Below the pieces are notes generated by a model that had not been told where the DNA came from, ran no database searches, and saw nothing but the letters and a program-made list of their open reading frames with translations. This document shows, in pieces, positions 21,122-25,265 of a stretch of 25,265 nucleotides of DNA. Positions within the stretch are counted from its first letter, which is position 1. Each line of letters starts with the position of its first letter. Position numbers and translations under genes: made by a program. Source of the DNA: UBA6901 sp035256085 (GTDB lineage: Bacteria > Pseudomonadota > Gammaproteobacteria > Acidiferrobacterales > UBA6901); the NCBI GenBank assembly GCA_035256085.1, contig DATEYP010000316.1, positions 1 to 25,265 on the forward strand, written 5' to 3'.

Positions 21122-22990
21122 TCAAGGAGTGATACCCGCAGCGCGCAGCCGGGCTGCTACCGGGGTCGCGTACCAGAGCGGGTTGGCACTGATCACGGTG
21201 CTGCCGCTGTTGAGCGCGGCCAGTACCTGACGACGCAACGCCTTGTCGCCGGTCTTCTCGGCCAGGCGCAGGCTCGTTTCGGACAGTACTGCCGAGGGTG
21301 ACGGCATGGGTCCATCGCTCAGCACGTCCTGACCGGTTTCAGCCACCAGCAGGGTATTCTCTTCCAGACGGAAGCCCTTCGGACCATAGAAGCGTTTCCA
21401 GGCGGCGCCGGCCACGCTCTTCGCCACCGCGACATCGCGCGTCTCGCCGGTGAGCGCTGCCCACTCGGTGAGCCCGAGTGTGACATAGGCATAATCCTCG
21501 AGCGCCACCTTGCCGCTCGCTTTCCCGTGCGCACGCGAGCGCGCGAGGGCCTTACCATCCCACAGCGTGTTGACCAGGAAATCGCGCACTGCCTGGGCGG
21601 CCGCGCGGTAACGCGGGTCCTTCGTGGCCTGTGCCGCCTCGGCAAAAGCCGCGAGCGCAAGCCCGTTCCAGGCGGCCAACTCCTTGGTGTCACGTGGCAA
21701 ACGGCGTTTGGCGCGTGCGGCGCGCAGCTTCTCCTCTGCCGAGGCAATCAGTTTTTCGACATCGACCGGCGCCAGCTTGCGCTGACCGGCAATCTCCGCC
21801 GCCGGCATGGCGCGTAGCGGCAGATAGCCTGAATCGAAAGACGCGGCGTCGATCATGCCGGCATGCTGGCGATAAACCCCTAGCTCGACGGGGGTGAGCG
21901 TCTGTTCCAGTTCTGCGGCACTCCACAAGTAATAGCCACCTTCCACGCCCTGGTCATCCAGCGCCGACAGTGCCGCAATGAACGCACCGGATGCGGCGCG
22001 CATTTCGCGCAACATGAAGTCCAGGGTGCGGTTGGCGATGTGCCGGTAATCCTCGCGCCCGAAGACGCGCGCGGCATTCAGGTACAGGCGCGCCAACTGG
22101 GCATTGTCATACAGCATCTTCTCGAAGTGCGGCGTCTTCCAGGACGGATCCACGGTGTAGCGGAAGAAGCCCCCGCCAAGCTGGTCCTGCAGGCCGTTGC
22201 CGGCCATGGCATCGAGCGTGAGCAGCAGGAAGTCCCTGAGGCGTGGATCCTGCCCTTCGGCACGGCTCAGGACAGGCATGTGCTCGTAGCGCGCCAGCAG
22301 AAAGGCAAGTTGCGGAGATTGCGGAAATTTACTCTGCTCGCCGAATCCGCCCTGTAGGTTGTCGGCGCCCTTGAGTGCTTCGTCCACAACCCTTTCGGCC
22401 AGGGCGCGCGCCTGCGCAGCGTTGACTTCCGGCTTTCCCGGACCCTGCGGTGCCACCGCCTCGATGCGCGCGAGTGCGGTCAGGCGCGCGCGATCACCAC
22501 GCCACAGCTGCTCGATGCGCACCAGAATCTTGTGAAACTCTTCTGGCGGATGATAGAGCGTCGCGTACAGCGGGTGGCCGTCCGGCGTCACAAACACGTT
22601 GAGCGGCCAACCGCTCATGCCGCGGGTCTTTTCGGAAAACTCGATCAGGCGCGCATCCAGCGCCGGCTCGAGCTCGCGATCGACCTTGACCGGAATGACG
22701 TGCTCGTTAAGGTAGCGCGCGATCACTGCGTTCCGGTAGCTATCGCGCTGCATAACGTGGCACCAGTGGCAGGAGAAATAACCGATCGACAGATACAGCA
22801 ACTTGCCTTCGCGGCGCGCGCGTTCCACGGTCGCGGCATTCCATTCCTGCCAGGCAACCGGGTCGTCGCCATGCAGGGCAAGATAGGGTGATGGATGCCG
22901 GTGAAGCTGGTTCTCGAGCGGCGCGGCGCTGGCCGCGCCCACGACAAGAAAGGCCAGAACTGCCGTGAGCCAATTCATCCGGGTATGCAT
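21122..22990 (-). CDS. Secreted DUF255 / thioredoxin-like protein (YyaL family)
   Basis: A two-domain protein of about 622 residues. The N-terminal thioredoxin-like DUF255 domain has LYLSIGYFSC74-H-W-C77-HVMQRDSY and GMSGWPLNVFVTPDG. The C-terminal part is an alpha/alpha-barrel of the glycosidase-like six-hairpin type (QDQLGGGFFRYTVDPSWKTPHFEKMLYDNAQL, then KELAAWNGLALAAFAEA). The family function is unknown. Most family members are cytoplasmic, but this one has a signal peptide (MNWLTAVLAFLVVGAASAA), so it should be periplasmic. The ATG at 22990 or 22978 is possible; neither has a strong ribosome site. The reading frame stays open upstream into element B, which is probably fortuitous. It is bracketed by inverted-repeat elements A and B. 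Confidence 0.92.
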   Translation of the reverse strand: MHTRMNWLTAVLAFLVVGAASAAPLENQLHRHPSPYLALHGDDPVAWQEWNAATVERARREGKLLYLSIGYFSCHWCHVMQRDSYRNAVIARYLNEHVIPVKVDRELEPALDARLIEFSEKTRGMSGWPLNVFVTPDGHPLYATLYHPPEEFHKILVRIEQLWRGDRARLTALARIEAVAPQGPGKPEVNAAQARALAERVVDEALKGADNLQGGFGEQSKFPQSPQLAFLLARYEHMPVLSRAEGQDPRLRDFLLLTLDAMAGNGLQDQLGGGFFRYTVDPSWKTPHFEKMLYDNAQLARLYLNAARVFGREDYRHIANRTLDFMLREMRAASGAFIAALSALDDQGVEGGYYLWSAAELEQTLTPVELGVYRQHAGMIDAASFDSGYLPLRAMPAAEIAGQRKLAPVDVEKLIASAEEKLRAARAKRRLPRDTKELAAWNGLALAAFAEAAQATKDPRYRAAAQAVRDFLVNTLWDGKALARSRAHGKASGKVALEDYAYVTLGLTEWAALTGETRDVAVAKSVAGAAWKRFYGPKGFRLEENTLLVAETGQDVLSDGPMPSPSAVLSETSLRLAEKTGDKALRRQVLAALNSGSTVISANPLWYATPVAARLRAAGITP

Positions 22991-23008
22991 AAATCTGGAA
23001 AAGCAGTC

Positions 23009-23140
23009 AGCCGCAGATGAACGCGGATAAATGCAAATGAACCATGCCATGGATGCACCGGGGCCATTCACCCTTTTGGTGGATTGGCGAATACAGGCAG
23101 CGCATTGAATATCCACGTTTATCTGCGTTCATCTGCGGCT
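23009..23140. repeat. Inverted-repeat element B (related to element A)
   Basis: A 23-base left arm (23009-23031, AGCCGCAGATGAACGC...) matches the reverse complement of the right arm (23118-23140) at 22 of 23 positions, with about 86 bases between. The arm core CAGATGAAC(G/A)CAGATAAA is the same as in element A; the central sequences differ. Confidence 0.85.
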
Positions 23141-23226
23141 AAACACCGTTTTTGGGACAAATGAAGCTCTGCTCCGCTTCGCTCGTCCGGTCATTCGATA
23201 ATGTAAGAACGTTCCAGAGGCCGTTT

Positions 23227-24084
23227 TTATTCCTTGCGCTTCTTTCTTTTTCTACCGGCCGGGTTCTCCTTTTCGTAAGTATCCAGCATGGAAGTCATTT
23301 CCGTGTCCGTCAGCGGTTTATTGTCCGCTGCATCAGCGGTCTCGCGGCGGCGGTGCATACGGCGGGCAACGAACAGGCCGACCTCGAACAGCAGCAGCAT
23401 CGGCACGGCAAGAAAAAACTGCGAGGCGACATCTGGCGGCGTGAGCACCGCGGCGACCACGAATGCAGCGACCACTACATACGGGCGCTTCTGGGCGAGG
23501 GTCTCCGGGTTCACCACTCCGGTGGACGACAGGATCACCACCGCCACCGGCACCTCGAAGGCCAGGCCGAAGGCAAAGAACATGGAAAACACAAAGTCGA
23601 GATAGGACTTGATGTCGGTCATCATCTGCACGCCCGGCGGCAGGATGTCCACGAACAGCCCGAAGACCGACGGAAACACGACAAAGTAGGCAAACGCCAT
23701 ACCGGCGTAGAACAGCAACACGCTCGACACCACCAGCGGCATCACCATGTGTTTCTCGTGTTTGTAGAGCCCGGGCGCAACGAATGCCCAAAGCTGGTAG
23801 AGCAGGAACGGAATAGTCAGCGTAACAGCCGCGGCCAGCGTGAACTTGAGCGGCGTGAGGAACGGCGAGGCGACCTCGGTGGCAATCATGCTCATGCCCG
23901 CCGGCAACACATTCATGAGCGGTTGCGCGATCAACGCATACACCTGGTTCGGGCCCGGTACGATCATGAGCACGATAAAGACGGCACCGACCGTGCCAAA
24001 AGCGATCACCAGCCGGTTGCGCAGCTCGATGAGGTGCGAGACGAACCCGCCTTCAGGATTTGGAGTTTCGGCTGGCTCGGACAT
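23227..24084 (-). CDS. tatC: Sec-independent protein translocase subunit TatC
   Basis: This is the twin-arginine signal receptor in the inner membrane (285 residues). The N-terminal signature is FVSHLIELRNRLV, with six predicted membrane helices. YQLWAFVAPGLYKHEK and FAFGLAFEVPV contain the conserved residues of the signal-binding face, including the Glu in FE-x-P. A basic C-terminal tail (KRKKRKE) follows. The ATG at 24084 is chosen because the signature starts shortly after it; the gene then overlaps tatB by 32 bases. Substrates include the Rieske protein encoded at 18940-19539 and, by inference, the molybdoenzyme served by the TorD-type chaperone. Confidence 0.97.
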   Translation of the reverse strand: MSEPAETPNPEGGFVSHLIELRNRLVIAFGTVGAVFIVLMIVPGPNQVYALIAQPLMNVLPAGMSMIATEVASPFLTPLKFTLAAAVTLTIPFLLYQLWAFVAPGLYKHEKHMVMPLVVSSVLLFYAGMAFAYFVVFPSVFGLFVDILPPGVQMMTDIKSYLDFVFSMFFAFGLAFEVPVAVVILSSTGVVNPETLAQKRPYVVVAAFVVAAVLTPPDVASQFFLAVPMLLLFEVGLFVARRMHRRRETADAADNKPLTDTEMTSMLDTYEKENPAGRKRKKRKE

Positions 24085-24502
24085 GGGTATTGCGTGCCGG
24101 ATTCTTTTTGGTCTTGGGCCTGGCGGGCTTCTTGCGCGCGGACTTCGGAGTACGCTTTTTCGGCGTTGGGGCGGTAACATCAGGCTCCGGCAAGGCCTTT
24201 ACCAGATAGCCCGGTGCCGTTTCGGATGGGCGGCTATCGGCAATGCCCGAAATAGCGCTGCTGGCGGTGTTCTCGAAAATCTGCCGGGTCTCGGTGAGCT
24301 GCTGATGCACCTGGCGCAGCTCGGCAAGCTCTTCGCGGCGCAGTTCGCTGCCCACGTCGCGCTTCACATCCTCGACAAAGCGGCGAATGTGCGCCATCCA
24401 GCGGCCGGCGGCGCGCGCCATCTCCGGCAGGCGCTTCGGGCCGAGCACAACCAGGGCGATCAGACCGATGACGACCAGTTCGGAAAAAGCGATATCGAAC
24501 AC
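24053..24502 (-). CDS. tatB: Sec-independent protein translocase subunit TatB
   Basis: TatB forms the substrate-receptor complex with TatC (149 residues). It has one N-terminal membrane helix (FSELVVIGLIALVVLGPKRLPEMAR), with the E8 and GPKRLPE pattern of TatB, and then an amphipathic helix. The C-terminal third is extremely Lys/Arg/Pro-rich (KKRTPKSARKKPARPKTKK), like the tails of TatA and TatC here. It follows tatA by 27 bases and overlaps tatC. Confidence 0.96.
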   Translation of the reverse strand: MFDIAFSELVVIGLIALVVLGPKRLPEMARAAGRWMAHIRRFVEDVKRDVGSELRREELAELRQVHQQLTETRQIFENTASSAISGIADSRPSETAPGYLVKALPEPDVTAPTPKKRTPKSARKKPARPKTKKNPARNTHVRASRNSKS

Positions 24503-24529
24503 GGTGGTCGCCCGCGTTTACGGCTGATG

Positions 24530-24790
24530 TCAGGCCTTCTTCTTGGCTGTTTTTCTGGCGGTCTTCCTGGCCGTAACCTCGCCTTCCACAACATGCGGCC
24601 CGAGCTTCTTCGGCGCTGCCGGCTTGGCGTCCTCATCCTTCTTTTCCTCGTCCCCGCTTTGCATGGAGTCCTTGAAATTCTTGATGGCGCCACCGAGATC
24701 GCTGCCAATGTTGCGCAGCTTCTTGGTGCCGAAGATTATGACCACGATGGCCAGGACCACCAACCAATGCCAAATGCTGAAAGAACCCAT
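24530..24790 (-). CDS. tatA: Sec-independent protein translocase subunit TatA
   Basis: This is the pore-forming subunit (86 residues). The N-terminal helix is SIWHWLVVLAIVVIIFGTKKLRNIGSDLGGAI, with the FGTKKLR hinge, followed by an amphipathic helix KNFKDSMQ and an acidic stretch. The C-terminus is a basic repeat-like tail, TARKTARKTAKKKA. GGAG lies seven bases before the ATG. The 105-base gap to hinT contains copy 2 of the 52-bp hairpin repeat. Confidence 0.97.
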   Translation of the reverse strand: MGSFSIWHWLVVLAIVVIIFGTKKLRNIGSDLGGAIKNFKDSMQSGDEEKKDEDAKPAAPKKLGPHVVEGEVTARKTARKTAKKKA

Positions 24791-24822
24791 GTTTACGCTC
24801 CGTTAATAATAATGGCTATTTT

Positions 24823-24874
24823 TGTGGCGGAAAAATGCTCCTGCATTTTCCGCACTTCCGCCATCCATGGCGGT
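24823..24874 (-). repeat. 52-bp dispersed double-hairpin repeat, copy 2
   Basis: Matches copy 1 at 14010-14061 at 49 of 52 positions. It lies between hinT and tatA in a transcribed spacer, where its hairpins could shape mRNA stability. Confidence 0.85.
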
Positions 24875-24895
24875 CGCAGGCTTGCCTTCACTAAT

Positions 24896-25231
24896 TTAGA
24901 ACCCGGGCAGATGTCCGCCGCCCAGAATATGCATGTGCAAATGAGGGACTTCCTGCCCCCCACCGCGCCCGGTGTTGATAATAGTGCGGTAACCGTCCGT
25001 CAGCCCGGCATGGCGCGCCACCTCCGGCAGGGTGCGCAGCATGTGCGCCATCAATCCATCGTGCGCGGGCGTCAGGTCATTCAGGCTTTCCACGTGCTGA
25101 CGGGGCACCATCAGCAGATGCACCGGCGCCTTCGGATAAATATCCTTGAACACCACCACCTGTTCGTCCTCGTATACCAGGTCGGATGGAATCGCGCCGC
25201 CGGTAATTTTACAGAAGATGCAGTCGTTCAT
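24896..25231 (-). CDS. hinT: HIT-family purine nucleoside phosphoramidase HinT
   Basis: A small cytoplasmic HIT protein (111 residues) of the HinT branch, which hydrolyses AMP-lysine and other phosphoramidates. C4 and C7 in CIFCKI and KAPVHLLMVPRQHV are typical. The histidine triad is H97-L-H99-M-H101 within VPHLHMHILGG, giving the HxHxH motif. Its ATG overlaps the stop of the upstream gene (ATGA). In gammaproteobacteria hinT often lies between hisE and tatA, as appears here. Confidence 0.96.
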   Translation of the reverse strand: MNDCIFCKITGGAIPSDLVYEDEQVVVFKDIYPKAPVHLLMVPRQHVESLNDLTPAHDGLMAHMLRTLPEVARHAGLTDGYRTIINTGRGGGQEVPHLHMHILGGGHLPGF

Positions 25232-25265
25232 CGACCCTTCTCTTTGCGGGCGGCCTTTTCTTCCA
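25228..25265 (-). CDS. hisE: C-terminal end of upstream gene, probably phosphoribosyl-ATP pyrophosphatase (HisE)
   Basis: Only the last dozen codons are visible, reading EEKAARKEKGR and a stop that overlaps the hinT ATG. The Lys/Arg/Ala-rich end and the neighbouring hinT-tatABC fit HisE. The sequence itself is too short to prove it. Confidence 0.4.
   Translation of the reverse strand, partial: EEKAARKEKGR

Noticed and set aside
23152..24177. 341-codon plus-strand open frame opposite tatC
   Set aside because: His/Arg/Glu-rich antisense shadow; TatC on the minus strand is unmistakable.

Overview
The window is GC-rich, densely packed and almost fully coding. It looks like a free-living gammaproteobacterium with a respiratory, possibly lithotrophic lifestyle. 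This rests on petABC followed directly by sspA-sspB, the hinT-tatABC block with a probable hisE end before it, and the sequence character of the cytochrome b, SspA and TatC proteins. No rRNA or other taxonomic marker is present, so the lineage is inferred.

Region 1 (1-2730, minus strand) is a compact three-gene molybdoenzyme-maturation cluster. It encodes a TorD-family chaperone, an unrecognised protein with an HExxH motif and paired CxxC motifs, and MoaA, which lacks only its last residue or residues at the window edge. No catalytic molybdoenzyme gene is visible, and an IS5-type transposase stump lies just upstream of torD.

Region 2 (about 2731-4198) is a non-coding, partly AT-rich scar. 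It holds the IS5 fragment, a 174-bp MITE-like element with 17-bp terminal inverted repeats and a TTAAT target duplication, and a possible remnant of a short-chain dehydrogenase.

Region 3 (4199-13540, plus strand) is an 11-gene operon with very short gaps or overlaps. It encodes GspG, GspF and GspE, then PilM/N/O/P-like assembly proteins, a lipoprotein secretin with a TPR-like N-terminus and a proline-rich tail, and three more pseudopilins. It reads as a hybrid between a type II secretion system and a type IV pilus (MSHA-like). The last pseudopilin lacks the usual Glu at +5. No prepilin peptidase, PilT, GspC or canonical GspK is present. This is the best candidate for an incompletely described system.

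Region 4 (13541-14208) is a repeat-rich scar with a REP-associated transposase (RAYT) C-terminal remnant between inverted repeats, a decayed small membrane protein, and one copy of a 52-bp double-hairpin repeat whose second copy lies upstream of tatA. A beta-barrel outer-membrane protein follows and ends at a strong intrinsic terminator.

Region 5 (15039-25265) is mostly housekeeping genes on the minus strand: a macro-domain protein, sspB, sspA, the cytochrome bc1 complex (petC, petB, petA in coordinate order), a secreted DUF255/thioredoxin-like protein, tatC, tatB, tatA, hinT and the end of a probable hisE. A DegS/AlgW-type protease is divergent from petA. Two related inverted-repeat elements bracket the DUF255 gene. 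The Rieske protein has a twin-arginine signal, so it is an expected client of the Tat translocase encoded nearby.
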